Assembly (NCBI GenBank): GCA_039923755.1
Contig: JBDTCD010000116.1
Span: 1-19,641, forward strand
Direction of reading: 5' to 3'
Length of the DNA stretch: 19,641 bases
Source of the DNA: Terrimesophilobacter sp039923755
Lineage (GTDB): Bacteria; Actinomycetota; Actinomycetes; Actinomycetales; Microbacteriaceae
The notes under the pieces were generated by a model. That model was not told the origin of the DNA. It did not search any database and saw only the letters and a list, made by a program, of their open reading frames with translations. Each line of letters opens with the position of its first letter. Position 1 is the first letter of the stretch. The translations under genes and the position numbers were made by a program. Shown piece by piece: positions 1-7,108 of the stretch.

Positions 1-389
1 TCGATCACGGCATCCGGCGCGGCACCGCTCGCGACCGTTTCCACGAACGGGTAGAGGTTCACCACGACGAGCTCGAAGGCGGAAATACCGAGGGCCGCGA
101 GTTCGGCCTCGTGGCTCGCCATACGCAAGTCAGCGAGGATACCCGCGTGCACAGCAGGGTGCAACGTCTTGACCCTTCCATCGAGCGACTCCGGGAATCC
201 GGTCACCTCGCTCACCTCGATGACCGGAAAACCGGCGTCCGCAATCTGCCTTGCGGTCGACCCGGTGGACACGATCTCGACCCCGGCGGCCGCCAGTGCT
301 GTCGCCAGCTCGATGAGACCGGACTTGTCGCTCACCGACACGAGCGCCCTCCGAATCGGAATCACATCGCGGGAGGCGTGGACGGTCAT
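1..389 (-). CDS. purH: Bifunctional AICAR formyltransferase/IMP cyclohydrolase, N-terminal part (cut by the left window edge)
   Basis: The reverse strand from 389 reads MTVHASRDVIPIRRALVSVS and stays open to base 1, giving about 129 residues of a protein usually a little over 500 residues long. What is visible is the N-terminal MGS-like (IMP cyclohydrolase) domain, recognisable by VSDKSGL, STGSTARQI and GRVKTLHPAVHAGIL, followed by the NLYPF segment. PurH performs the last two steps of IMP synthesis: formyl transfer from 10-formyl-tetrahydrofolate to AICAR, then ring closure. The transformylase domain lies outside the window. The ATG overlaps the purN stop by 4 bp (ATGA, 386-389), so translation is probably coupled to purN. 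A strong AAGGAG ribosome binding site inside the end of purN fixes the start. Confidence 0.95.
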   Translation of the reverse strand, partial: MTVHASRDVIPIRRALVSVSDKSGLIELATALAAAGVEIVSTGSTARQIADAGFPVIEVSEVTGFPESLDGRVKTLHPAVHAGILADLRMASHEAELAALGISAFELVVVNLYPFVETVASGAAPDAVI

Positions 390-973
390 GCGAGCTCCTT
401 CAGGACACACTGTCCGGTGGCGATGTCGAGTACGGTCTGAACGAGCAGTCGCCGCTCCACAATCTTGATGCGGTCGTGCAATGATCTCTCCGTGTCGCCT
501 GGAAGGATTGGCACGCGTTCTTGGGCGACGAGCGGGCCACTGTCAACTCCGTTGTCGACGATGATGATGCTCGCGCCCGACTGAGTCACTCCTGCCGCCA
601 GCGCATCCCTGACACCGTGGGCGCCGGGAAACTCGGGCAGGTATGCCGGATGCGTGTTGATGAGCTTCGGGGAAAGCGCCGACACAACCTCCGGCGGCAG
701 CAACCGCATGAAGCCACTCAGTATGACGAGATCCGGATTCCATTCTTCGATCTGCGCGAGAAGCTCCCGACCCCACGACTCCCGGTCAGGAAAGTTGGAC
801 CACACGACCGAGAACGTCGGAATGCCAAAGGTCTCTGCGTGCGCAATCCCGTCGGCGTCGCGATCTGCACCGACGGCCACGATGCGTGCGGGAAAATCGG
901 CATCAGCGGTCGCCTCGAGCAAGGCGAGAAGGTTTGAGCCGCCCCCTGAGATGAGGACGACGACGGAAAGCAT
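386..973 (-). CDS. purN: Phosphoribosylglycinamide formyltransferase (GAR transformylase)
   Basis: This enzyme transfers a formyl group from 10-formyl-tetrahydrofolate to GAR in the third step of cytosolic purine synthesis. With the ATG at 973 the protein has 195 residues, normal for PurN. A GTG two codons upstream (979) is an alternative; neither has a clear ribosome binding site. Visible motifs are SGGGSNL near the N terminus (phosphate loop), NTHPAYLPEFPGAHG carrying the catalytic Asn and His (N106 and H108 in this numbering), and VDNGVDSGP carrying the catalytic Asp (D144). The position matching E. coli His137 appears to be Ile. The gene lies 9 bp after the perM stop (3 bp if the GTG is used) and overlaps purH by 4 bp, so perM-purN-purH look like one transcript. 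Confidence 0.96.
   Translation of the reverse strand: MLSVVVLISGGGSNLLALLEATADADFPARIVAVGADRDADGIAHAETFGIPTFSVVWSNFPDRESWGRELLAQIEEWNPDLVILSGFMRLLPPEVVSALSPKLINTHPAYLPEFPGAHGVRDALAAGVTQSGASIIIVDNGVDSGPLVAQERVPILPGDTERSLHDRIKIVERRLLVQTVLDIATGQCVLKELA
395..400 (-). promoter_or_regulatory. Ribosome binding site of purH inside the 3' end of purN
   Basis: On the minus strand AAGGAG occupies 400-395 and is followed by five bases (CTCGC) and the purH ATG at 389. It lies within the last codons of purN, which supports the ATGA-overlap start for purH and translational coupling. Confidence 0.75.
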
Positions 974-982
974 GATCACAGC

Positions 983-2209
983 TTATTTGCTGCGCGCGGG
1001 ACGCCCGGCAAGAAGGCCGAGGATGGCGGGGAGCCCAATTTCCAGAACTGCCCAGAGGCCGACCTGGAGGGCATCCGGCCCAACACTGCCAAGTCGGCCG
1101 GGGCCGGCCGCACCGGCGGACATCCCGGCGAGGATGGCGAGGAGTACGCCACCAACTATGCCGATACCGAGGCCCGTGAGGACGAGCATGGTCGCGGGTG
1201 AACGTTCGCCCGTTGCCCGCAATACAGCTGGCCGGACGAGGACGCCAACGAGGAACCCCGCCACAACCGGCACGAGAAGGCCGAGGAACCCCAACGCAAG
1301 GTCACCCACAGGCAGAGCACCGAAAATGGGGATCGCGGGAAGGGGCCCAAGGCTCGTCCCGAGCGGCCCGACAGACGACCCGGCACCGATCGCGAAACCA
1401 GGCCCGATCAGCCACGCGGCCGCCCACACCACGAGGTTGGGGAGAAACGCGAGCTCGCCGAGGGTCACGGCGATTCCACCGAGCACCCCGGAATGGACGC
1501 TCTCGTACAACGCGATCACTCGGCTGTAGTTGAGGAGGATCATCACCGCGAGCAGGATCCCGGAGACCGTCATCACCGCGGCCACGGCGGCCATTCCGCC
1601 CCGCAGCGACTGGGTCACCACTGCACGCCTGTGTTCCGGTCGGGAATCCCACCAGTCGCGCAGCGGGTTGCTCGTGCGGTTCCGCCCCGGCATTCGATCA
1701 AGGCGACGGGTCGCGATGCCAATACCGATGATGAGGCCAGCCGTAAAAACAAGGGTGGGGAAAAGTGCGCCCTGCCAGAGCGATGGTCTGGCGAACCGGT
1801 GCACAGCGCTCACCGTTGCCCCCGCCGAGAGTGCAGCGAAGACGAGGAGCGCAACGATCGTGCCCAGCCGAACATAGGGGGTCTCGGCGATGCGGCGGCC
1901 AGTCCTTACAGCAAGGAGCGCAGTGAGCAGCGCGACACCCAGTGCCGCAATGGAGAAGACGAAGGGGGCACCCGCCCCCGGAAAACCGACGACGCTCGCG
2001 GTCACCGGGTCGAGCGTGAGTGTGACGTCGGCGCCGTGACCGACCAGCCAGACGTCGACGGACGCGCGCCAGAAAACTGTCCAGTCGATCTGCAGTCCGT
2101 ACTGGAACGCCCACAGGAACGTGAGGGGCACAAGTGGAATCCCAATGCCGATGCCCACGACGAGCAGCGCCTCCAGCGCGGCGAACAGGGCGGTGATCGG
2201 ACGGTTCAT
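983..2209 (-). CDS. perM: DUF6350 integral membrane protein, PerM-like cell-division protein
   Basis: The product has 408 residues and roughly nine to ten hydrophobic segments. One loop near residues 165-195 is rich in Arg and polar residues (RRLDRMPGRNRTSNPLRDWW) and probably cytoplasmic. Sequence style and position immediately before purN-purH match the actinobacterial DUF6350 family. Its M. tuberculosis member, Rv0955/PerM, also lies between sucCD and purN, and has been linked to persistence and cell division through the divisome protein FtsB. Function here is inferred from that homology and synteny, not from a recognisable active site. The ATG at 2209 follows no convincing ribosome binding site. 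The gene ends 9 bp before purN, so co-expression with purine genes is likely, although no biochemical link is evident. Confidence 0.82.
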   Translation of the reverse strand: MNRPITALFAALEALLVVGIGIGIPLVPLTFLWAFQYGLQIDWTVFWRASVDVWLVGHGADVTLTLDPVTASVVGFPGAGAPFVFSIAALGVALLTALLAVRTGRRIAETPYVRLGTIVALLVFAALSAGATVSAVHRFARPSLWQGALFPTLVFTAGLIIGIGIATRRLDRMPGRNRTSNPLRDWWDSRPEHRRAVVTQSLRGGMAAVAAVMTVSGILLAVMILLNYSRVIALYESVHSGVLGGIAVTLGELAFLPNLVVWAAAWLIGPGFAIGAGSSVGPLGTSLGPLPAIPIFGALPVGDLALGFLGLLVPVVAGFLVGVLVRPAVLRATGERSPATMLVLTGLGIGIVGGVLLAILAGMSAGAAGPGRLGSVGPDALQVGLWAVLEIGLPAILGLLAGRPARSK

Positions 2210-2297
2210 ACCCGTCGGAGCCTACCGCCGCATCCGCCCAGCGCCGCTCCGCCACTCTCTAGGAGTGCCACACTGCGCTCACGCGCTCGTCACCCCG

Positions 2298-2356
2298 GTG
2301 AGACGTCCCAAAGTTCCCTTCCCGCACGTTGTGACGGGCACTTTGGGACGTCTCAC
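2298..2356. repeat. Perfect 17-bp inverted repeat between sucD and perM
   Basis: GTGAGACGTCCCAAAGT at 2298-2314 is matched by its exact reverse complement at 2340-2356, separated by a 25-base loop that holds a smaller CCCG/CGGG pair (2321-2324 with 2335-2338). There is no T-rich tract on either side, so it is not a classical intrinsic terminator, although the long stem could still end the sucCD transcript or stabilise an RNA end. It also resembles a REP-type or miniature palindromic element. The CCCAAA core recurs in the element ends at 9695 and 10765. The rest of the 2210-2418 gap shows nothing else convincing apart from a small ACCGC/GCGGT hairpin after the sucD stop. Confidence 0.8.
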
Positions 2357-2418
2357 GAGGAGTTCGGTGGGCTGGACAGTGTGAGTGGAGCGTACTCGAC
2401 CGCGAGCGGTAGAGAAAT

Positions 2419-3321
2419 TTAGAGGGCGGCGAGGATCTCGCGCATGAGCTCGGCGGCTTCGGACGGCGTCTTACCGACCTTCACGCCGGCCGCCTCGAGG
2501 GCTTCCTTCTTCGCCTGCGCCGTGCCAGCAGAGCCCGAGACGATCGCGCCAGCGTGCCCCATCGTCTTGCCTTCTGGCGCGGTGAACCCCGCGACGTAAC
2601 CGACGACCGGCTTCGTCACGTGCGCCTTTATGAAGTCAGCCGCGCGCTCTTCGGCGTCGCCCCCGATCTCACCGATCATGACGATCGCCTTGGTCTCCGG
2701 GTCGGCCTCGAACGCGGCGAGCGCGTCAATGTGGGTGGTGCCGATGATCGGGTCCCCGCCGATGCCGATCGCGCTGGAGAACCCAAGATCCCGCAACTCG
2801 TACATCATTTGGTATGTGAGCGTCCCCGACTTGGAGACGAGCCCGATCGGACCCTTGTGGGTAATGTTTGCCGGCGTGATTCCGACGAGCGCTTCGTCCG
2901 GTGTGATGATCCCCGGGCAGTTCGGACCGATGATGCGAGTCGCGCCGCCCTTCGACTTCGCGTGCGCCCAGGCTTCGGCGGTGTCCTGCACGGGAATGCC
3001 CTCGGTGATGACGACGAGAAGAGGGATGCCTGCATCGATCGCCTCAATCATGGCGTCCTTCGCGTGCGCCGGCGGGACGAAGATGATGGAAACATCCGCG
3101 CCCGTCTGCTGCATCGCTTCAGTGACGGTTCCGAACACTGGCAGCTCAACAGTGCCGCCCGTGACCGTGCCGTGCGTCACGGTCGTTCCTGCCTTGCGTG
3201 CGTTCACGCCGCCGACCACCTGCGTGCCCGCCTTGAGCATGAGAGCCGTGTGCTTCGTGCCTTCGCCGCCCGTGATGCCCTGGACGATGACCTTTGAGTC
3301 CTTGTTGAGGAAGATTGACAT
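2419..3321 (-). CDS. sucD: Succinyl-CoA synthetase (ADP/GDP-forming), alpha subunit
   Basis: The protein has 300 residues, normal for SucD. With SucC it interconverts succinyl-CoA, phosphate and NDP with succinate, CoA and NTP in the TCA cycle. The N-terminal CoA-binding Rossmann domain begins with VIVQGITGGEGTKHT. The second domain has IGPNCPG (132-138), SKSGTLTYQ (163-171) and GIGGDPIIGT. The active-site phosphohistidine is H256 in GKTMGHAGAIVSG. The ATG at 3321 is preceded by an AAGGGA ribosome binding site. It follows sucC after an 85-bp spacer that can form competing hairpins. The two genes are almost certainly co-transcribed. Confidence 0.97.
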   Translation of the reverse strand: MSIFLNKDSKVIVQGITGGEGTKHTALMLKAGTQVVGGVNARKAGTTVTHGTVTGGTVELPVFGTVTEAMQQTGADVSIIFVPPAHAKDAMIEAIDAGIPLLVVITEGIPVQDTAEAWAHAKSKGGATRIIGPNCPGIITPDEALVGITPANITHKGPIGLVSKSGTLTYQMMYELRDLGFSSAIGIGGDPIIGTTHIDALAAFEADPETKAIVMIGEIGGDAEERAADFIKAHVTKPVVGYVAGFTAPEGKTMGHAGAIVSGSAGTAQAKKEALEAAGVKVGKTPSEAAELMREILAAL

Positions 3322-3359
3322 TTTCTAATCCCTTGTTCTTGGCTAGTGGCCCGATGGCC

Positions 3360-3408
3360 GAGACGGCCACGGGCGCGGACGGCGACGACGGCCAGAAACG
3401 GCCGTCTC
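3360..3408 (-). promoter_or_regulatory. Competing hairpins in the sucC-sucD spacer
   Basis: GAGACGGCC (3360-3368) is exactly complementary to GGCCGTCTC (3400-3408), whose last bases overlap the sucC stop codon. The same right arm can instead pair locally with GACGGCC (3387-3393), giving a 7-bp stem with a 6-base loop. The two pairings exclude each other. This could affect the sucC/sucD expression ratio or protect mRNA from decay. No U-tract follows, so termination is not evident. The structure is seen; any function is inference. Confidence 0.5.
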
Positions 3409-4567
3409 AGCTCGCCAGGCGAGCTGCGGCATCCGCGCCTTCATCCATGGTTGCGGCAAGCGTCACGAGCGGATGCGCCGCTTCGTTCAGGATGCGCCGC
3501 CCCTCCTCGACATTGTTGCCGTCGAGTCGCACGACAAGCGGTTTGTTCGCACTGTCGCCGAGCGATGCGAGGGCGCCCACAATTCCATTGGCAACAGCGT
3601 CGCATGCGGTGATCCCGCCGAACACGTTCACAAACACGCTCTTCACTTGCGCGTCACCGAGAATCACGTCAAGCCCGGCGGCCATGACCTCTGCGGATGC
3701 CCCACCGCCGATATCGAGGAAGTTGGCGGGCTTCACTCCACCATATTTTTCGCCCGCGTAGGCGACGACATCCAGCGTGCTCATGACGAGTCCGGCACCG
3801 TTACCGATCACGCCGACCGATCCGTCGAGCTTCACGTAGTTGAGGCCTGCGGCCTTCGCCTTGGCTTCGAGCGGGTCGGCGGATGCCGCATCCTCGAGCG
3901 CAGCATGGTTCGGGTGTCGGAAGTCGGCGTTTTCGTCGATCGTGACCTTGCCGTCAAGGGCGATGATGTCGCCATCAGCGGTGAGGACCAGCGGGTTCAC
4001 CTCGACGAGCGTCGCATCCTCACCCTTGTAAACGTCGTACAGTTTTGCGAATACCGGGGCCACCTTGGCAATGAGCTCCTCGGGGAAGTGGCCAGCGCGA
4101 GCGATCTCCGCAGCCGTCGCCTCGTCGATACCCTTCGCCGGGTCGACCTCGACGCGCGCGAGAGCCTCTGGGCGTTCAACCGCCAGAATCTCGATTTCCA
4201 CACCGCCCTCCACGCTGCACAGCGAGAGGTAGGAACGGTTCGCGCGGTCGAGGAGCACGGAGAAGTAAAATTCGCGTTCGATACGCGCCCCGGCCGCCAC
4301 CATCACGCGACGGACGATGTGACCTTTGATGTCCAGACCGAGGATCTGTTCCGCCGCGGCGAATGCCTCATCCGGGTTGTGCACAACCTTGACGCCGCCC
4401 GCCTTTCCACGGCCACCAACCTTGACCTGTGCCTTGACGACGACGGTCCCACCGAGTTTCTCAGCAGCGGCACGAGCCTCCTCAGGGGTGTCGGCAATGA
4501 TGCCGGCAAGTACGGGTACTCCATAAGATTCGAAGAGATCCCGGGCCTGGTACTCGAAAAGATCCAC
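3407..4567 (-). CDS. sucC: Succinyl-CoA synthetase (ADP/GDP-forming), beta subunit
   Basis: The protein has 386 residues, the normal SucC length. It carries the nucleotide-binding ATP-grasp domain and, with SucD, forms the cytosolic TCA-cycle enzyme. It starts MDLFEYQARDLFESYGVPV with a GTG codon. The ATP-grasp region includes VVVKAQVKVGGRGKAGGVKV (about 47-66), and LVEVNPLV and DGKVTIDENADFRH follow with the metal and nucleotide ligands. The C-terminal ligase domain includes NFLDIGGGAS and FVNVFGGITACD. The GTG has only a weak upstream GGACAG-like sequence. The gene is first in sucCD, and a palindromic operator candidate lies about 40-70 bp upstream. Confidence 0.97.
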   Translation of the reverse strand: MDLFEYQARDLFESYGVPVLAGIIADTPEEARAAAEKLGGTVVVKAQVKVGGRGKAGGVKVVHNPDEAFAAAEQILGLDIKGHIVRRVMVAAGARIEREFYFSVLLDRANRSYLSLCSVEGGVEIEILAVERPEALARVEVDPAKGIDEATAAEIARAGHFPEELIAKVAPVFAKLYDVYKGEDATLVEVNPLVLTADGDIIALDGKVTIDENADFRHPNHAALEDAASADPLEAKAKAAGLNYVKLDGSVGVIGNGAGLVMSTLDVVAYAGEKYGGVKPANFLDIGGGASAEVMAAGLDVILGDAQVKSVFVNVFGGITACDAVANGIVGALASLGDSANKPLVVRLDGNNVEEGRRILNEAAHPLVTLAATMDEGADAAARLAS

Positions 4568-4604
4568 GCTGTCTGTCCAATCCGCGTTGGTGTGGAAAAC
4601 GGTG

Positions 4605-4640
4605 GTATCTCGATGACGAGATAGTTCGACATCGAGATAC
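4605..4640. promoter_or_regulatory. Candidate operator upstream of sucCD
   Basis: GTATCTCGATG at 4605-4615 is perfectly inverted at 4630-4640 (CATCGAGATAC). A third half-site, CGAGATA, lies at 4617-4623, so TATCTCG (4606-4612) is also paired at closer spacing. Such clustered half-sites suggest cooperative binding of a dimeric repressor or activator. On the minus strand the array overlaps a plausible promoter: a TGGCAA-like -35 and an AACTAT-like -10 flank the distal copy. I cannot name the regulator. The divergent gene at 4784 shares this 216-bp intergenic region and could be co-regulated. Confidence 0.55.
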
Positions 4641-4783
4641 TTTTGCCACAGAAAACTCTACTCGTTCACGCTGCCCAAGTTTTTCAGGCGGAGGGAGGCA
4701 CGAGCCCTCTGTCGTGACTATGAAGTTCGCGTGCCAGCGCTTCATGACCCGAACGACTGCGGGTTCCACCCCTGCAGGCAACA

Positions 4784-5548
4784 ATGGGTTCCATGACGGT
4801 ACGGCTTGCGGATGTGTCAGGTGAAGCGGTTCTCCTCGCTGGCGCTGGCCGTGCCATCCTTCTGCAGATCGCTCATCCGGCCGTCGGCCGGGGAGTCGCC
4901 CGACACAGCGACTTCTCCTCCGACCCGCTGCGCAGACTCCGAAACACCCTGACCTACGTCTATGTCGTCGTCTATGGAACGCCGGAGGAAGTCGCGCGCA
5001 TCGCCCGTGCAGTGAACGCGACGCATGTGCAGGTACGCGGCGATCAATACGATGCCTCCGACCCCGATCTCCAATTGTGGGTGGCGGCGACTCTCTACCA
5101 GACCGCCATCGAGGTCTACGAACGCGTGGTCGGCCCGCTTCCCCCGGAGGACGTCGAGCAGCTGTACCGCGACTACGCGGTGCTCGGCACCACTCTGACC
5201 ATGTCGCCCGGGCTGTGGCCAAAGGATACGGAAGCGTTTCGCAAATACTGGTTATCTACGCTGGCGACGCTGAGGGTCGATGATGAGGTTCTCGCGGTTT
5301 CGAGAGCGCTGCTGCATCCGACCGGCGGGCCGTGGTGGATTCGCAGGATGATGCCCCTGGTCCGTCTCATCACGGCGGGCCTTCTGGACGAGAGTTTGCG
5401 CACCACTTTCGAGCTCCCCTGGGATGCGCGACGACAGCGCCGTTTCGACCGCACGATGCGGATGATGGCACGCACCAACCGCATACTCCCTGCACGGTTG
5501 CGGCACTGGCCGCGCGAACACTACCTCGCGAGGTTTCGTCGCGCCTGA
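4784..5548 (+). CDS. DUF2236/MpaB-family oxygenase
   Basis: The product has 254 residues and matches the DUF2236 (MpaB/latex-clearing-protein-related) family, whose studied members are haem-dependent or putative oxygenases. Family features seen are AILLQIAHPAVGRGVARHSD (24-43), RLRNTLTYVYVVVYGTPEE, HVQVRG with H81, the D(L)QLWVAATLY segment, and a Pro-rich GPLPPED helix turn. H31, H41 and H81 are candidate haem or metal ligands. The substrate is unknown. No signal peptide or membrane segment is evident. ATG 4784 and ATG 4793 are both possible starts. The gene is alone on its strand, divergent from sucC and convergent with the RNB gene 80 bp away. Confidence 0.85.
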   Translation: MGSMTVRLADVSGEAVLLAGAGRAILLQIAHPAVGRGVARHSDFSSDPLRRLRNTLTYVYVVVYGTPEEVARIARAVNATHVQVRGDQYDASDPDLQLWVAATLYQTAIEVYERVVGPLPPEDVEQLYRDYAVLGTTLTMSPGLWPKDTEAFRKYWLSTLATLRVDDEVLAVSRALLHPTGGPWWIRRMMPLVRLITAGLLDESLRTTFELPWDARRQRRFDRTMRMMARTNRILPARLRHWPREHYLARFRRA

Positions 5549-5628
5549 CACGAACCCCACGCACGGCCAGATCAGCCTGATGGCACGGTCCAGTCGAGAC
5601 TTGCACTGGTCACCCGAGTGGCCCCCAT

Positions 5629-7047
5629 TCAGCCGACAGCGGCGAAACGCACGGTTCCGCTGGCGACGTCCGCCGTGACGAGCCTCGCGGTGATGACCGC
5701 ACCGGCGATAAGTTTTCCGTCACAGGCTGCGGTGACCGCCGGGTCTACAAGCTGGATCTGGCCGGTTCCGTTGGTGACAGCGATGACCGTCGCGGTGAAC
5801 TCGTCCCCGATCCGGGTGCTCAGAACAGCGGCTTCCACTGCGCTCACGGCGGCGTGGTCGAGTCGACCAGCCAGGGCATCCGATGCCGCCATGATCGGCG
5901 GGAGGTCTGGCAAGGCCTCGCGCGCCCACGCCGGAACCTCGCGCCCGTTCGCAAGCGCCTCACAGACGACCAGCACGAATCGGTCCACGAGGCGGCGGAG
6001 CGGTGCGGTGGCGTGCGCGTAAGACGCGCCCACCGCGGACTGGACGGAGTTCTCGGGAACTGCGCCGTCAAAGGCGGTGTATCCCGCACCGCGGAAGAGT
6101 GAAGCAGCCGCATGCATGATCGCGAGTTGTTTCGGGTCGCCCGGGTCTAACGCACGCAAGTACTCGCCGTATTCGACGCCTTCGGCCCACCCAGTCCCGA
6201 GCGCTGCAGCGCGCCGCCGGAACCAGATGATCGACTCGTCGCTCGGCGCCGGCATGGTGCGGAGGATACCCACCTTGCCCTCCAGCATGATCCTGGCCGC
6301 CGCCATTCCGGTAAGTAAGGAGATTTGCGCATTCCAGTCCTCTGCGGGAAGCGGTTGGCGACGCACGAGTTCGTAGCGACCGCCAACTTCGTGAACTTCC
6401 TGCTCCGGCCGCCCGAGGCTCGCACCTCCGCGATCTCGCTCCCGAATGATGAGTGCCATCCCGATTTCCTTGAGGAGCGCGACCAGGTCCGATGCCGTCC
6501 CCGCGTCAATCGTGGATTGCACCGTCGGATAGTCGAAGCGTTCGGTGCTGCGAACGCGAGCGAGTTCGAGGGTGGTGGAGGTGACGTGGGCGTCGTGGTC
6601 GAGCTCGAAGGTCCAGACGAAGGCGCCGCGAATCTCCCCGGGCAGCAACGAGGCCGCGTGCTCGCTGATGACGGTCGGATGCAGCGGAATCCGGCCATCC
6701 GGCGGGTATAGGGTTTGGCCCCGCTTGCGCGCCTCCGTGTCCACCGCGCCACCCGGCGTCACGAATTCTGGCACATTCGCGATCGCGTAGCGCACCCGGT
6801 ACCCATCGCCGTTACGTTCCAGGTGCATCGCCTGGTCGAGGTCGAGAGACTCCGCGGGGTCGATCGTGAAGAAAGGCACATCCAGCAGGTCCGCGACAGG
6901 AAGCACGACGGTTCCGACCGCCGCCGCCGCCTCGGTCTCAACCTCGGCGGGAAACTCCGCGGTGACCCCGAGCTGCTCGCGAAGCGCGGAAAGGGCTGCG
7001 GCCAGCACGCCGTCGGCACCGCCGAGCCGCACAGTGGTGAGTGGCAT
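5629..7047 (-). CDS. RNB-domain ribonuclease (RNase II/R family)
   Basis: The protein has 472 residues, shorter than E. coli RNase II or RNase R, and lacks obvious N-terminal cold-shock domains. The RNB catalytic centre is visible as FFTIDPAESLDLDQAMHLE (60-78), with acidic ligands D63, D69 and D71. Gln72 stands where E. coli RNase II has a further Asp. YPPDGRIPLHP and YAHATAPLRRLVDRF are further RNB signatures, the latter carrying the RNA-binding arginines. The C-terminal 60 residues (IGDEFTATVIAVTNGTGQIQ) look like a reduced S1/OB fold. The expected role is cytosolic 3'-to-5' exonucleolytic RNA decay. It lies 61 bp after pcrA on the same strand and may be co-transcribed. Confidence 0.9.
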   Translation of the reverse strand: MPLTTVRLGGADGVLAAALSALREQLGVTAEFPAEVETEAAAAVGTVVLPVADLLDVPFFTIDPAESLDLDQAMHLERNGDGYRVRYAIANVPEFVTPGGAVDTEARKRGQTLYPPDGRIPLHPTVISEHAASLLPGEIRGAFVWTFELDHDAHVTSTTLELARVRSTERFDYPTVQSTIDAGTASDLVALLKEIGMALIIRERDRGGASLGRPEQEVHEVGGRYELVRRQPLPAEDWNAQISLLTGMAAARIMLEGKVGILRTMPAPSDESIIWFRRRAAALGTGWAEGVEYGEYLRALDPGDPKQLAIMHAAASLFRGAGYTAFDGAVPENSVQSAVGASYAHATAPLRRLVDRFVLVVCEALANGREVPAWAREALPDLPPIMAASDALAGRLDHAAVSAVEAAVLSTRIGDEFTATVIAVTNGTGQIQLVDPAVTAACDGKLIAGAVITARLVTADVASGTVRFAAVG

Positions 7048-7108
7048 CAGATTCTTTCTCTTGGCACCCTCGCCACGAGCGAGCGAGCGTCGGATGGGTT
7101 CGGGAAGC

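Noticed and set aside
654..2422. Two long plus-strand open frames (654-1529 and 1493-2422) opposite purN and perM
   Set aside because: Composition is Arg/Pro/Thr-rich low-complexity typical of antisense frames, and the minus-strand genes explain the region.
3473..4624. 383-residue open frame on the plus strand over sucC
   Set aside because: It is antisense to the clearly conserved sucC and encodes no recognisable domain; long antisense frames are expected in high-G+C DNA.
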